Of a stretch of DNA of 64,000 nucleotides, positions 28,545-38,209 are shown in pieces (within the stretch, counting starts at the first letter, position 1; the number at the start of each line of letters is the position of its first letter). The notes below the pieces were generated by a model. That model worked only from the letters and a program-made list of their open reading frames with translations. It was not told where the DNA came from and did not search any database. Both the position numbers and the translations under genes were made by a program. This stretch comes from Aliivibrio fischeri (GTDB taxonomy: Bacteria > Pseudomonadota > Gammaproteobacteria > Enterobacterales > Vibrionaceae). The stretch lies in contig CP160629.1 in assembly GCA_038993745.2 (NCBI GenBank), positions 1,922,001 to 1,986,000 of the forward strand, given 5' to 3'.

Positions 28545-30671
28545 TTAAATAGGTCTCACACTTTCTTGATCCATCTCTGCGCCAAATCGCTGAATAAAGA
28601 AATTGACGTGTGGATCTTGCTGCAAACTCTGATAAGCCGTTTGCAGTTTAGTTTGATACATTCGCTCACGCAGCTCTAAAGGTGTTGTTCCTTCGTCACT
28701 AATATCGATTGTTACCGTCACTTCTCGATTTAATGTTTGTGTTAGCGCTTGAGTGATCAGCTCATTGGCTTTGTCGCCATTTAAATGCGATTGCGCTGCT
28801 CGCAAATGTAACTTAACTTGGTTATCTTGCTCAACAAATGCTGAATTTAAAACAAGCTGCTGTACTAACTTTGGTAATGTTAATGACATTGCTAAAGCAG
28901 ACCAAGTATCTTGTTTTGATGACTCTTCAACAAGCAATTTCACCATTTCAGGCGTTTTTTCATGCTCTAGCGCTTGTTTTAGTTTCGTTGGAGTAACATC
29001 ACTCACCACTTTTTTCATTTCTGGTTGAGTTGATTTCCAGCGATACGGCTCTTCTGTTTTTTTCTCTTGTGTTGCGGAATTTCCAATTTGCGACACCTGA
29101 GCACGAGGCGCTAAATGTTGCTTTTCAGCAATACGCTCTAACACTGAACTCGTTTTTTTCTTATCGGATGCCGCACTAGCCTTTTTTGAGCCAGTACCTG
29201 TATTGGTCAAATTGTTTTTTGCACTACGCAATTGGTTACGAACACCTAATAGTCCACTTCGTGGGGCTGGCATCTCTTGCATAGGAGGCTGTGCTGAAGA
29301 AGAATGTTGAGGTGCTTGTGACGCAGATTCACCTGACGGCGTTCCCATAGGAGGCGCATCATACACTGGTGGCTGCTCAGTTTGCATTGGTGACACATTC
29401 GCTGGCGCATAACCTTGCTGTGTTTGCTGTGGCGTTGTAGGGCGTTGTTGAGACGCCATTGGTCTTTGTGCTTGAGGCGCAACATTAACAGGAGCTGAAG
29501 GGGCTTGTTGTACCCTTGGTGCCACATTTGTTGTTTGAGGCTCTGTTGATGGTACTGCAATTGGCTGTGCTTCTAATGCCTGAGCATGTACAGGGCGGAA
29601 TGCGACCATTCTCAATAGCATCATCTCTGCACCAGTTCGCTCATTTGGAGCTAATGGCAAGTCCTTACGGCTTTGCAGTACAATTTGATAAAACAATTGC
29701 ACTTCTTGAGGCGATAATTGTGTACTTAAAAGCTCAATACGTTCAGCATCTGGCTGTGTTTTATCTAGAGTTGCAGGCAACGCTTGATACATAGCTAATT
29801 TATGAAGCTGGTTAGCTAACTCTTTCGCTAATCTATCCCATTCAACACCAATATCAGCAAGATCATTTACGCAATTCATGAGTGTCTGCATATTCTTAGT
29901 GCTAATCGCTTCTAGAATACGAATTGCCTGATCGGTATCTAAGGTTCCGAGCATTGCCGATACAATTTCAGCCGTCACTGAACCGTTACCAAGCGCAATA
30001 GCTTGATCGGTTAAACTTAATGCATCACGCATACTACCATCAGCGGCATGAGCAATAAGCCCAAGAGCTCGAGCTTCTTTTGAGACTTCTTCTTTATCAA
30101 GAACAAAGTCTAGCTGCTCATGAATTTGGTCAACACTGATATGCTTAAGGTGAAACTGTAAACAGCGAGAAAGGATCGTTACAGGTAACTTCTGTGGATC
30201 CGTTGTTGCGAGTAAGAATTTTACGTATTCAGGCGGCTCTTCCAATGTCTTTAATAAAGCATTGAAACTGTGGCGAGATAACATATGAACTTCATCGATC
30301 AAATAAACCTTAAAGCGACCACGCGCAGGCTTGTATTGAACGTTATCTAATAGTTCACGTGTATCTTCCACTTTCGTTCTAGAAGCAGCATCGATTTCAA
30401 GTAAATCAACAAAACGTCCTTCGTCGATTTCTTTACATGTAGAACACACACCACACGGTGTTGATGTGATCCCTTCTTCACAGTTCAAACCTTTAGCAAA
30501 TAAACGCGCAATCGTGGTTTTACCCACACCACGTGTTCCGCTAAATAGATAAGCGTGATGAAGTCGATTATGGTCAAGTGCGTTTTCCAACGCAGTAAGC
30601 ACATGGGGTTGGCCAACAACATCTTTAAAATGATGTGGTCGCCACTTCCGTGCCAATACTTGATAGCTCAT
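28545..30671 (-). CDS. dnaX: DNA polymerase III subunits tau and gamma
   Basis: The 708-residue tau subunit of the clamp loader. I chose the ATG at 30669-30671 (MSYQVLARKWRPHHF), since the extra upstream residues in the same frame are not conserved. The AAA+ domain has Walker A GTRGVGKTT (~45), a zinc module with CGVCSTCKEID (~73-80) and Walker B LIDEVHML (~125). A long Pro/Gln-rich linker spans ~370-480, then comes the tau C-terminal domain that binds DnaE and DnaB. A likely -1 slippery site at residue 496 would also produce a shorter gamma of about 498 residues. Confidence 0.95.
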   Translation of the reverse strand: MSYQVLARKWRPHHFKDVVGQPHVLTALENALDHNRLHHAYLFSGTRGVGKTTIARLFAKGLNCEEGITSTPCGVCSTCKEIDEGRFVDLLEIDAASRTKVEDTRELLDNVQYKPARGRFKVYLIDEVHMLSRHSFNALLKTLEEPPEYVKFLLATTDPQKLPVTILSRCLQFHLKHISVDQIHEQLDFVLDKEEVSKEARALGLIAHAADGSMRDALSLTDQAIALGNGSVTAEIVSAMLGTLDTDQAIRILEAISTKNMQTLMNCVNDLADIGVEWDRLAKELANQLHKLAMYQALPATLDKTQPDAERIELLSTQLSPQEVQLFYQIVLQSRKDLPLAPNERTGAEMMLLRMVAFRPVHAQALEAQPIAVPSTEPQTTNVAPRVQQAPSAPVNVAPQAQRPMASQQRPTTPQQTQQGYAPANVSPMQTEQPPVYDAPPMGTPSGESASQAPQHSSSAQPPMQEMPAPRSGLLGVRNQLRSAKNNLTNTGTGSKKASAASDKKKTSSVLERIAEKQHLAPRAQVSQIGNSATQEKKTEEPYRWKSTQPEMKKVVSDVTPTKLKQALEHEKTPEMVKLLVEESSKQDTWSALAMSLTLPKLVQQLVLNSAFVEQDNQVKLHLRAAQSHLNGDKANELITQALTQTLNREVTVTIDISDEGTTPLELRERMYQTKLQTAYQSLQQDPHVNFFIQRFGAEMDQESVRPI
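29176..29187 (-). promoter_or_regulatory. dnaX: probable programmed -1 frameshift site in dnaX
   Basis: The minus strand reads TCA AAA AAG GCT AG at codons 495-499, giving the slippery heptamer A AAA AAG, the same as in E. coli dnaX. After a -1 slip the next codons are GGC and TAG, so gamma would end one residue past the site. In E. coli the slip likewise leads to one residue and a stop. An AGG lies about 9-12 bases upstream, like the Shine-Dalgarno-like stimulator. I do not see a strong downstream stem-loop by eye. Confidence 0.65.
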
Positions 30672-30711
30672 AGAATACAGCCCAAAATAAAATAGTTCTA
30701 AATCGTAGCAC

Positions 30712-30750
30712 AGCAAAAAAATGAGATCTTCCTTGATAGAGAGATCTCAC
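30712..30750 (-). terminator. terminator between apt and dnaX
   Basis: On the minus strand TGAGATCTC (near 30749) pairs with GAAGATCTCA ending at 30722, followed by a run of T. It lies 25 bases after the apt stop and before dnaX, so the two genes are largely separate transcripts. Confidence 0.8.
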
Positions 30751-30774
30751 GTAATTAACTGTGTATATGAAGAA

Positions 30775-31320
30775 TTAGTGACCAGCAAACTCACAAATGC
30801 TGTATACGTTTAGACCTAGGCCTTCTAAACGTGTTTCGCCACCAATTTCTGGAAGATTAATAACAAATGCGGCATGCTCAACTTCACCACCAAGTTGGCG
30901 GATCAGTTTTACCGTTGCTTCAATCGTTCCACCCGTTGCTAATAGATCATCAACAACAAGCACCTTGTCGCCTTCAACGATCGCATCAGTATGAATTTCT
31001 AATGTATCCGTACCGTATTCAAGATCATATGTTTGTGCGATTGTTGTACGAGGCAATTTACCTGGTTTACGAACAGGAACAAAGCCAACACCTAACTCTA
31101 ATGCTAATGGCGCACCAAATAAGAAACCACGAGCTTCTGTACCAACGATTTTAGTAAAACCGCCTTGCTTATACTTTTCAACTAATGATTGAATTGTTGC
31201 TTGGTATGCTTTTGGGTCTTCCATTAGGCTTGTTACATCACGGAACATAATGCCAGCTTTAGGGTAATCAGGAATTGATTTAATACTGTTCTTAATCAGT
31301 GTTAGTGTTTCTGTAGACAT
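30775..31320 (-). CDS. apt: adenine phosphoribosyltransferase
   Basis: Salvages adenine to AMP with PRPP. The 181-residue protein shows [16 protein letters not shown] at the N-terminus, [17 protein letters not shown] (~57-73) and the PRPP-binding motif [17 protein letters not shown] (~120-136). The length equals that of other bacterial Apt proteins. It is upstream of dnaX on the same strand, as in E. coli. Confidence 0.96.
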   Translation of the reverse strand: MSTETLTLIKNSIKSIPDYPKAGIMFRDVTSLMEDPKAYQATIQSLVEKYKQGGFTKIVGTEARGFLFGAPLALELGVGFVPVRKPGKLPRTTIAQTYDLEYGTDTLEIHTDAIVEGDKVLVVDDLLATGGTIEATVKLIRQLGGEVEHAAFVINLPEIGGETRLEGLGLNVYSICEFAGH

Positions 31321-31449
31321 TGTTATTTGACCTGCTTTGCCTCTATTCGGGCTTAAAAATAAATTAACCGGGCAATGGTATTCACTTTCTTATCCATGAG
31401 CAAGTATTACCAAACAAGGTGCGTAGTTGATCAAAGAGTTAATACAAAT

Positions 31450-31818
31450 CTACTCCGAGGTAGGAATCCTTAAAAAACAGACCAAAAGGACAATAGCAAA
31501 ACAAAATAGACCTATTTTTACCCATAAAAGTGGAGCAAGAGCAATTGAAATAACAAAACTTAGTATTATCAGAAAGAATGCTTTTTTCTTTATTGATTTT
31601 TTAATCGTTTTTTTCTCTTGCCATTCAACAATCGGAGGACCTAAAGATGGATGGGTGATCAACCAATGATTTACCCGAGGTGATGCCTTCATGAAGCATG
31701 CACTGGCTAATAATAAGAAAGGAGTTGTGGGTAAAAGAGGCAGAATAACACCGATTAAACCGATAATAAGCGATGTTAATCCAGCAACAAACCAAAATAC
31801 TTTACGGGTAAAATGCAA
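31450..31818 (-). CDS. ybaN: YbaN family (DUF454) inner-membrane protein
   Basis: A 122-residue membrane protein with helices at about 7-40 and 80-117. The conserved DUF454 core GLIGVILPLLPTTPFLLLASACFMKASPRVNHWL and HPSLGPPIVEW region is clear (only parts quoted). The function is unknown. In E. coli ybaN lies next to apt, and the same order holds here with a 129-base gap. Confidence 0.85.
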   Translation of the reverse strand: MHFTRKVFWFVAGLTSLIIGLIGVILPLLPTTPFLLLASACFMKASPRVNHWLITHPSLGPPIVEWQEKKTIKKSIKKKAFFLIILSFVISIALAPLLWVKIGLFCFAIVLLVCFLRIPTSE

Positions 31819-31879
31819 ATTAGCCTCTAAAGAATCAAAAAGTTAATTGAAGTGTAAACAACAATGACTTTAATCAATT

Positions 31880-32986
31880 CTAAAACGATGTCAATTCTAA
31901 CTTAAAACTGCTGCATCCCACGTTATTTAATGAAAGGCTGTTCATACCTTCTTTCACTGAAAAACGATGAACCTGATTGGTTGAGGCATGAGTGGTTAAT
32001 TGGTTATTTGCTCTTAAAACATTACGTTGATTATTACTTTCCCAGATAGCATCCAGACCCGCAGACAAAATAAATACCGCTTGCTCAGACAAATCCACAT
32101 AGCCAAAAACACCAGACATTGCTTGGCTATTTTCCATTGTTCCCATGCCTTTTTCTATGGATGCCACCATTGCCGATATAGTATTTGTTGACATCTGCTG
32201 CTCTCGAATAAAATCATTAAAAAACGCTCTGATCAATAAACAAGAGATAACGCCATTTTCCCCACCGGAATGTGAATCAACAAGGTAGAAAAATAAACGT
32301 CCATCCAATAGCCATTCATAATCAAAGATTAAAGGCATACCATCCGTTGACTGCAATAAACGATAACTTAACTTCCAATTGGCATGTTGAGCCTCACTTT
32401 CAGGTAACAACTCAAACAGTAATTCTCGTCCTACGTTCGGCTCTTCTTGTAAGTATTCTAAATGCCAATGCAGTTCATCATTACAGCTTTTATCAAGCTC
32501 TGATGTTCTAAACCACTGACTAGAAAAATCTTGCATTCTTAACGAGCTTTCTTCACTTAGCTTTAATGCAGAAGAAAGCGATTTAATTAAAATCGAGACA
32601 TCACTGATTGGTTTAACAAGAAAATCTTTTGCTCCTAAACGCAACACCTTAGCGACATCTTGCATGTCACCACTACCTGAAATAACAATGATTGGAAGCA
32701 TTGGATATTCCAATACCGCTTCCTCTACAAATTCAATGCCATTTAATATTGGCATAGCTAAATCACACAACAATACATCAGGTAAAGAATGCTTAAGCAT
32801 TTGTAAACCTTCAAGGCCGTTGTTCGCTTCTTTAACATTGCATGAATAAGCTTCTAAGACCGCTCTAATCATTGAGCGAAAGATTGGATCATCATCAACA
32901 ATCAAAATATCTTTGTTTAACAATAAATCTTCTACAGGAGCGTTACCCTCTCCTTCCTTTTTTTTTGTTGCCTGCTCTACTGACAT
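31880..32986 (-). CDS. rssB: RssB-type response regulator
   Basis: A 368-residue regulator. The ATG at 32984-32986 (MSVEQATKKK) has AGAGGG about 7 bases upstream. It has an N-terminal receiver domain with DILIVDDDPIFRSM (~28), the phosphorylation aspartate in VLLCDLAMPILNG (~76) and the lysine in DFLVKPISD (~126). The C-terminal domain resembles the degenerate PP2C-like domain of E. coli RssB (GMPLIFDYEWL, FYLVDSHSGGENGVISCLLIR). RssB delivers the sigma factor RpoS to ClpXP. This protein is about 30 residues longer than E. coli RssB. It is divergent from a LysR regulator. Confidence 0.75.
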   Translation of the reverse strand: MSVEQATKKKEGEGNAPVEDLLLNKDILIVDDDPIFRSMIRAVLEAYSCNVKEANNGLEGLQMLKHSLPDVLLCDLAMPILNGIEFVEEAVLEYPMLPIIVISGSGDMQDVAKVLRLGAKDFLVKPISDVSILIKSLSSALKLSEESSLRMQDFSSQWFRTSELDKSCNDELHWHLEYLQEEPNVGRELLFELLPESEAQHANWKLSYRLLQSTDGMPLIFDYEWLLDGRLFFYLVDSHSGGENGVISCLLIRAFFNDFIREQQMSTNTISAMVASIEKGMGTMENSQAMSGVFGYVDLSEQAVFILSAGLDAIWESNNQRNVLRANNQLTTHASTNQVHRFSVKEGMNSLSLNNVGCSSFKLELTSF

Positions 32987-33228
32987 ACTACTACCCTCTG
33001 CACGCACCCAAATTCAGTACCTATTATTTTTATTATCTAAAATAAATTTAGTTCGAGATCTAAGTGAGCACAAATAATTTTAGCTATCATTATTAATAAA
33101 ATGCTAAATTAACCGTGAATTTGGACTTTTATTTATAGATTTTCATTTTAGTTGACTTATAACAACACCAACTCACGCATTTTTGTTACACTTTAGCGCT
33201 CTAAAAAACGGGAGAGTATCTTAATATA

Positions 33229-34104
33229 ATGAAATTAGATGATTTGAATTTGTTTCGACAAGTGGTTGAAAATGGCAGCTACACTGCAGCTTCAAGAAAA
33301 ACCCTAATTCCTGTTGCGACAATTACTCGTCGGATTCAAGCTTTAGAAGATTCTTTAGATATTCGCTTACTCAACCGCCATGCCAGAAAGTTATCTCTTA
33401 CTGAAGCTGGCCAAAAGTTTTACGATGAATGCGCCCCTATTCTAGCAACGTTGGTAAATACCAGTGAATATCTAGGAGAAGAGTGTCGTGGTGCAGCTGG
33501 AAAACTTAAGATTGCAGCTCCTTCAAACTTAACTAAACGCATGATCCAACCAATTTTGAATAAGTTTATGCTGCTTTATCCAGACATTAGCATTAACTTA
33601 ACCATGAGCAATCAACCTGAGCAACTTGATCCTACCGATTGGGACATTATTTTCCGTGTTGGTAAACAACGAGATTCATCTCTTATTGCTCGTCAAATTG
33701 GTTCTTTAGAAGACATTTTAGTTGCTAGCCCGAGTTATCTAGAAAAAAACTCAGAACCGACTCATGCGCAAGAATTGCATAAACACAGTTTATTAAAAGG
33801 TAATCCTTTAATGCGTTGGCGCTTAACCAATAAAGATGGTGAATCCGTCACGATTACTGACGCTGGGCGCTTTGAAGCAAGTGAACTTAACGTAATTCGC
33901 ATGGCTTGTTCGAATGGATTGGGTATTACACTCATGCCAGATATTATGATCAGCCAATATCTAGAAGAAGGCTCACTTATTAGAGTATTAAGTGATTGGT
34001 CTGCAAACCCTCGTGATATTTATATGATCTATAATTACAAAGATCATCAACCAGAAAAAGTACGTTTATTTATCGATTTTGTAAGTAACCACATACCTGA
34101 TTAA
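33229..34104 (+). CDS. LysR family transcriptional regulator
   Basis: A 291-residue LTTR with the N-terminal winged HTH (residues ~1-60, MKLDDLNLFRQVVENGSYTA and IPVATITRRIQALED) and a C-terminal substrate-binding domain (~90-290). The DNA-binding part matches the group that often controls single divergent genes. Here the divergent gene, 240 bases away, is the RssB-like regulator. The effector is unknown. It ends in a strong terminator facing purF. Confidence 0.87.
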   Translation: MKLDDLNLFRQVVENGSYTAASRKTLIPVATITRRIQALEDSLDIRLLNRHARKLSLTEAGQKFYDECAPILATLVNTSEYLGEECRGAAGKLKIAAPSNLTKRMIQPILNKFMLLYPDISINLTMSNQPEQLDPTDWDIIFRVGKQRDSSLIARQIGSLEDILVASPSYLEKNSEPTHAQELHKHSLLKGNPLMRWRLTNKDGESVTITDAGRFEASELNVIRMACSNGLGITLMPDIMISQYLEEGSLIRVLSDWSANPRDIYMIYNYKDHQPEKVRLFIDFVSNHIPD

Positions 34105-34115
34105 TTTACTCTCTA

Positions 34116-34147
34116 CAAAAAAGCCTGTGAAATCACAGGCTTTTTTA
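34116..34147. terminator. bidirectional terminator between LysR gene and purF
   Basis: AAGCCTGT at 34121-34128 pairs with ACAGGCTT at 34135-34142, flanked by an A-run and a T-run. It suits both convergent genes. Confidence 0.9.
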
Positions 34148-34159
34148 TTAAGCAAGAAA

Positions 34160-35674
34160 TTAAATCTCTTCGTTATAAATATCTAGACTTGCTACGTTTT
34201 GTGCTTCGTTGTCTTGTTTTGCATCATCATTACGTAGGCTTTCTAAGTACTCTAGGTAATTCTGGTCAACATCACCAGTAACATAATGTGCATTGAAAAC
34301 AGAGGTTTCAAATTTCTCAATTTCTCTGTTACCGCAACCAACCGCATCAACTAAGTCTGAAAGGTCTTGGAAAATAAGAGCATCCGCACCAATCTCGTTG
34401 CAAATCTCATCAACTTCACGACCATGTGCAATCAGCTCATTTGCACTTGGCATATCGATACCATATACGTTAGGGAAACGAATCTCAGGAGCTGCTGACA
34501 CCATATAAACGTTCTTAGCACCAGAATCACGAGCCATTTCAATGATCTGCTCTGAGGTTGTTCCACGCACAATGGAGTCATCAACTAATAAAACGTTTTT
34601 ATCTTTAAATTCTGAACGAATAGCATTCAATTTACGACGAACTGATTTCTTACGCTCTTGTTGACCTGGCATGATAAAAGTACGGCCAACATAGCGGTTC
34701 TTAACAAAGCCTTGGCGATAAGGTTTATTGATAATCTGAGCGATTTCTAATGCGATATCACATGATGTTTCAGGAATGGGCAGTACAACATCAATATCTA
34801 AATGATCCCACTCACGCTTAATTTTCTCACCTAAACGCTTACCCATTTCAACTCGTGCACTGTATACCGAAATTTTATCAATAAACGAATCTGGACGAGC
34901 AAAATAAACAAATTCAAAAATACATGGATTTAACTTTGGTTCATGCGCACATTGTTGAGTATATAATCCCCCCTCAAATGGAGCATAAATAGCCTCACCC
35001 GGTGCGACATCACGAACAAAATCAAAGCCTACTGCATCTAAAGCTACAGACTCTGAAGCCACCATATATTCTGTGCGACCTTCAACTTCACGCTTACCTA
35101 AACATAATGGGCGAATGCCGTTTGGATCTCGAAAAGCCACCATACCATGGCCAATGATCATTGCCGTTACTGCATAAGCACCACGAATTTGTTCATGAAC
35201 TTTCGCTACAGTTTTAAAGATATCATCGTTTGTTAGCGGGTAATTTTTTGATTCATCAAGGTGATGTGCAAAGATATTTAATAAAACTTCAGAATCAGAG
35301 GTTGTATTTACATGACGACGCTCTTGTTCAAATAACGTTTCACGTATTTCATTTGCATTGGTTAAATTACCATTATGCGCAAGAGTGATACCAAATGGAG
35401 AGTTTACATAGAAAGGTTGTGCTTCTGAGGCACTAGAACTACCTGCTGTAGGGTATCGAACATGTCCAATACCAACGTTACCTTGTAGGCGTTGCATGTG
35501 TTTTGTTTCAAACACATCCTTCACCAAACCGTTCGCCTTTCTCAGACGGAAACGATTGCTTTCTATGGTAATAATACCAGCAGCATCTTGGCCACGATGT
35601 TGTAGCACTGTTAAAGCGTCATAGATTGACTGGTTTACTGGTGTTGCGCCCACGATTCCAACAATACCGCACAT
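34160..35674 (-). CDS. purF: amidophosphoribosyltransferase
   Basis: First step of purine synthesis: PRPP plus glutamine gives phosphoribosylamine. The 504-residue protein begins MCGIVGIVG, where Cys2 becomes the N-terminal glutaminase nucleophile. The glutaminase domain covers ~1-230 ([16 protein letters not shown]) and the PRTase domain follows, with the PRPP motif [18 protein letters not shown] near 363. It lies 34 bases after cvpA and is controlled with it, as in E. coli, through the PurR box upstream of cvpA. Confidence 0.97.
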   Translation of the reverse strand: MCGIVGIVGATPVNQSIYDALTVLQHRGQDAAGIITIESNRFRLRKANGLVKDVFETKHMQRLQGNVGIGHVRYPTAGSSSASEAQPFYVNSPFGITLAHNGNLTNANEIRETLFEQERRHVNTTSDSEVLLNIFAHHLDESKNYPLTNDDIFKTVAKVHEQIRGAYAVTAMIIGHGMVAFRDPNGIRPLCLGKREVEGRTEYMVASESVALDAVGFDFVRDVAPGEAIYAPFEGGLYTQQCAHEPKLNPCIFEFVYFARPDSFIDKISVYSARVEMGKRLGEKIKREWDHLDIDVVLPIPETSCDIALEIAQIINKPYRQGFVKNRYVGRTFIMPGQQERKKSVRRKLNAIRSEFKDKNVLLVDDSIVRGTTSEQIIEMARDSGAKNVYMVSAAPEIRFPNVYGIDMPSANELIAHGREVDEICNEIGADALIFQDLSDLVDAVGCGNREIEKFETSVFNAHYVTGDVDQNYLEYLESLRNDDAKQDNEAQNVASLDIYNEEI

Positions 35675-35708
35675 GTCCTAGAGTCCTCAATTTGCTAAAA
35701 AACTGGCG

Positions 35709-36200
35709 CTATTTAGCGCCAGGAAGAAAACTTGATGTATCCTTTAAGTAATCGAAGAACCATTCAATTACTACCGAGAATTGCGGTATTAATTGTGATT
35801 GCTTCCACCACTCTGAATCTGATAAAGAAGTAAAGGCATCAATGAAGAATAGAACAGCGGCTATAATTAACACGCCTCTTAATCCCCCAAAAACAATACC
35901 TAAAATCCTATCTGTTCCCGACAACCCTGTTTTCTGTACTAATTGACCTACCACGTAGTTCACAACCGCACCAACAATTAAGGTTGCCACAAACAAAGCA
36001 GCTATCGCACTGCCATTTCTTATCATTTCATCATGTATGTTTGTGAAATAAACAGCTAGCTTTGGATAAAAGTTACTGGCAATAAAAAATGCACCAAACC
36101 AAATAACCAAAGACAACGCTTCTTTTACAAAACCTCTAATCAAACTGATTAAAGCTGACAGGCTAATAACGCCTAAAATGACAAAATCGATCCAAATCAT
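35709..36200 (-). CDS. cvpA: CvpA family membrane protein
   Basis: A 163-residue inner-membrane protein with four hydrophobic helices (about 4-24, 28-46, 64-88 and 99-121) and the CvpA core [23 protein letters not shown] at the N-terminus (only part quoted elsewhere). It is needed for colicin V production in E. coli and has an unclear envelope role. It is co-transcribed with purF. The PurR operator lies 48 bases upstream. Confidence 0.93.
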   Translation of the reverse strand: MIWIDFVILGVISLSALISLIRGFVKEALSLVIWFGAFFIASNFYPKLAVYFTNIHDEMIRNGSAIAALFVATLIVGAVVNYVVGQLVQKTGLSGTDRILGIVFGGLRGVLIIAAVLFFIDAFTSLSDSEWWKQSQLIPQFSVVIEWFFDYLKDTSSFLPGAK

Positions 36201-36247
36201 AATTTATCTTTTCTCTGTTGCTGCGCATTTTAACAGAAAAATCCGCT

Positions 36248-36263
36248 ACGCAAACGTTTTCTT
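36248..36263 (-). promoter_or_regulatory. PurR operator upstream of cvpA-purF
   Basis: ACGCAAACGTTTTCTT matches the PurR box consensus ACGCAAACGTTTTCNT at every fixed position. It lies 48 bases before the cvpA start and overlaps the dedD stop by two bases, the same arrangement by function as the E. coli cvpA-purF operator. Repression by PurR with hypoxanthine or guanine is expected. Confidence 0.88.
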
Positions 36264-36819
36264 ATGGGTTTAGTGGTGTAAATTTAAGCAATTGACCATT
36301 TAAGCCAGTTATTTCTTTTAATTTTGGCAACAGCTTTTCAAGATCAGGTTTAGAAACATCTGGACCAACTGCAACTCGAACTAAATCACCTGGTTTCGGA
36401 TCTTTAGGGAAAGTATGCGCTTGATAACCTTGTTTACGCAGTTTAAGAGCAAGATTTTTTGCGTTATCTGCGTTTCTAAATACACCTAATTGAATGATCC
36501 ATGCACTTTTTGCATAATCAACTTTCGAAGGTTGCGGCTGTTTTTTCTCAACAATCGTTAACGTCTCTTTTTCAGGCTCTGCTGGTGACGATTTAATTGT
36601 AACTTCAACTGGCTCTCCAGGAAGTTCAGCATCAAAATCCACAGGTTCTTGGATTTCGAATTGCTCTACATCTTTAGAAAGTTCAGGCTTAATTGGAATA
36701 CTTGCAAACTCTTCTTGATAATGTTTCTTCTTACCATCAAATACATCAGGTAAAACAATTACCCCAATAGCAACCAATATTATGGTTCCGACTAAACGTC
36801 GTTGAAATGGACTAGACAC
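36262..36819 (-). CDS. dedD: SPOR domain cell-division protein DedD
   Basis: A 185-residue bitopic protein. A short cytoplasmic start is followed by a membrane helix (about 8-24, LVGTIILVAIGVIVLPDVF), a proline- and glutamate-rich periplasmic linker, and a C-terminal SPOR domain (~105-182, WIIQLGVFRNADNAKNLALKL to LLKFTPL). SPOR domains bind denuded peptidoglycan at the septum. It lies between folC and cvpA, the conserved order. Confidence 0.92.
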   Translation of the reverse strand: MSSPFQRRLVGTIILVAIGVIVLPDVFDGKKKHYQEEFASIPIKPELSKDVEQFEIQEPVDFDAELPGEPVEVTIKSSPAEPEKETLTIVEKKQPQPSKVDYAKSAWIIQLGVFRNADNAKNLALKLRKQGYQAHTFPKDPKPGDLVRVAVGPDVSKPDLEKLLPKLKEITGLNGQLLKFTPLNP

Positions 36820-36828
36820 TCATGTTCC

Positions 36829-38109
36829 TCATGCTTCTTTTTTCCAATAATCCCATACTTCACCGACAGTGTGGAATGATCCGAAGACTAAAATTAAATC
36901 ATCATTTTCAGCCTGCTGTAATGCTACTTTAAAAGCATCAACAGGTGATGAATATTCTGTTATTTCTTTTGATAAAACAGCAGTTAACTCACTTGCGTTA
37001 GCCGCTCTTGGACCTGATAACGATGCAGGATACCAAACATCAATCACTCCCGTGAACTCACTCAGGGTCGATTTAATGTCTTTATCATGCAACATACCTA
37101 CTACCGCATGTATTTTCTTATTTGGGAAACGCTGTCTTACTTGCTGTACAAGATAGTGCGCTGAATGTGGGTTATGCGCAACATCAAGAATAATCGTAGG
37201 CTCAAGTTCAGAGTTACCACGAGTTAATCGCTGCATTCTTCCTGGTAACGTTGCTAATGTTAGGCCTTCAACAATATTAACATCACTCAATTCTAATCCA
37301 GAAGCCCCTAATGCCATAATCGCTGTTGCTGCATTAGCTAATGGTAGATTTGGTAATGGTAAATTATCTAAATCAAATGCTCCACTCTTCCATGACCATG
37401 TTTGAGTTTCTGCATCGACTTTATAATCAAATTGATAACCAACTTGATATAATTCAGCATTAATATCATCAGCATGAGCAGCGACACTTGAAGGAGGATT
37501 AGGTTGACCACAAATAGCTGGTTTTTCTGAACGGAAAATGCCAGCCTTTTCAAAACCAATCACTTCAATATCGTCACCCAACCAATCAACGTGATCAACG
37601 GCTAGGCTTGTAATAATTGATACATCATGATCAACAACATTAGTTGCATCTAAGCGTCCACCAAGACCAACTTCAAGTAAAACCACGTCAACTTGATGCG
37701 CTTTAAAAGCCCAAAGAGCTGAAAGAGTTCCAAATTCGAAAAGGCTAAGTGAAATATCTTTACGCCACGCTTCAATTGCAGCAAAAGATTGAGTGATAAG
37801 AGAATCAGATAAATCGTTACCATTAATACGAATACGTTCATTGTAACGAATAAGGTGGGGAGAACTATAGACACCAACGCGGTAGCCGGCATTAATTAAA
37901 ATAGATTCCATTAATGCACACGTTGAGCCTTTACCGTTTGTTCCTGCAACAGTAATTACCGTAGGTGCTGGTTTAGTTAATTTTGCTCGTTGTGCAACAC
38001 GCTGAACACGGTCTAAACCCAAATCTATTGCACTAGTATGAATGCTTTCTAAATAACGAAGCCACACCGATAAATCAGATGTGGCTTTCGGAGAATCAAA
38101 TGTTGTCAT
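36829..38109 (-). CDS. folC: dihydrofolate/folylpolyglutamate synthase
   Basis: Makes dihydrofolate from dihydropteroate and extends folate glutamate tails. The 426-residue Mur-ligase-fold protein shows the P-loop ITVAGTNGKGSTCAL (~56-68), the YSSPHLIRYNERIRING segment (~81-97), DVVLLEVGLGGRLDATNV (~139-156) and a C-terminal domain with LDVAHNPHSA (~307). It lies 100 bases after accD, with a modest hairpin in the gap, and 9 bases before dedD. Confidence 0.95.
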   Translation of the reverse strand: MTTFDSPKATSDLSVWLRYLESIHTSAIDLGLDRVQRVAQRAKLTKPAPTVITVAGTNGKGSTCALMESILINAGYRVGVYSSPHLIRYNERIRINGNDLSDSLITQSFAAIEAWRKDISLSLFEFGTLSALWAFKAHQVDVVLLEVGLGGRLDATNVVDHDVSIITSLAVDHVDWLGDDIEVIGFEKAGIFRSEKPAICGQPNPPSSVAAHADDINAELYQVGYQFDYKVDAETQTWSWKSGAFDLDNLPLPNLPLANAATAIMALGASGLELSDVNIVEGLTLATLPGRMQRLTRGNSELEPTIILDVAHNPHSAHYLVQQVRQRFPNKKIHAVVGMLHDKDIKSTLSEFTGVIDVWYPASLSGPRAANASELTAVLSKEITEYSSPVDAFKVALQQAENDDLILVFGSFHTVGEVWDYWKKEA

Positions 38110-38209
38110 AATTCAACTACTTCACTAACGAATATAGTGACAGTATATATGACTTAGGTTGCTGTTTTAAAGTAAGAACTAACAACCTTGGTCCCATTTG
38201 ATTTAATTC

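Noticed and set aside
38110..38209. Hairpin AGGTTG...CAACCT between accD and folC
   Set aside because: Stem is short with a long loop and no T-run; not called as a terminator.
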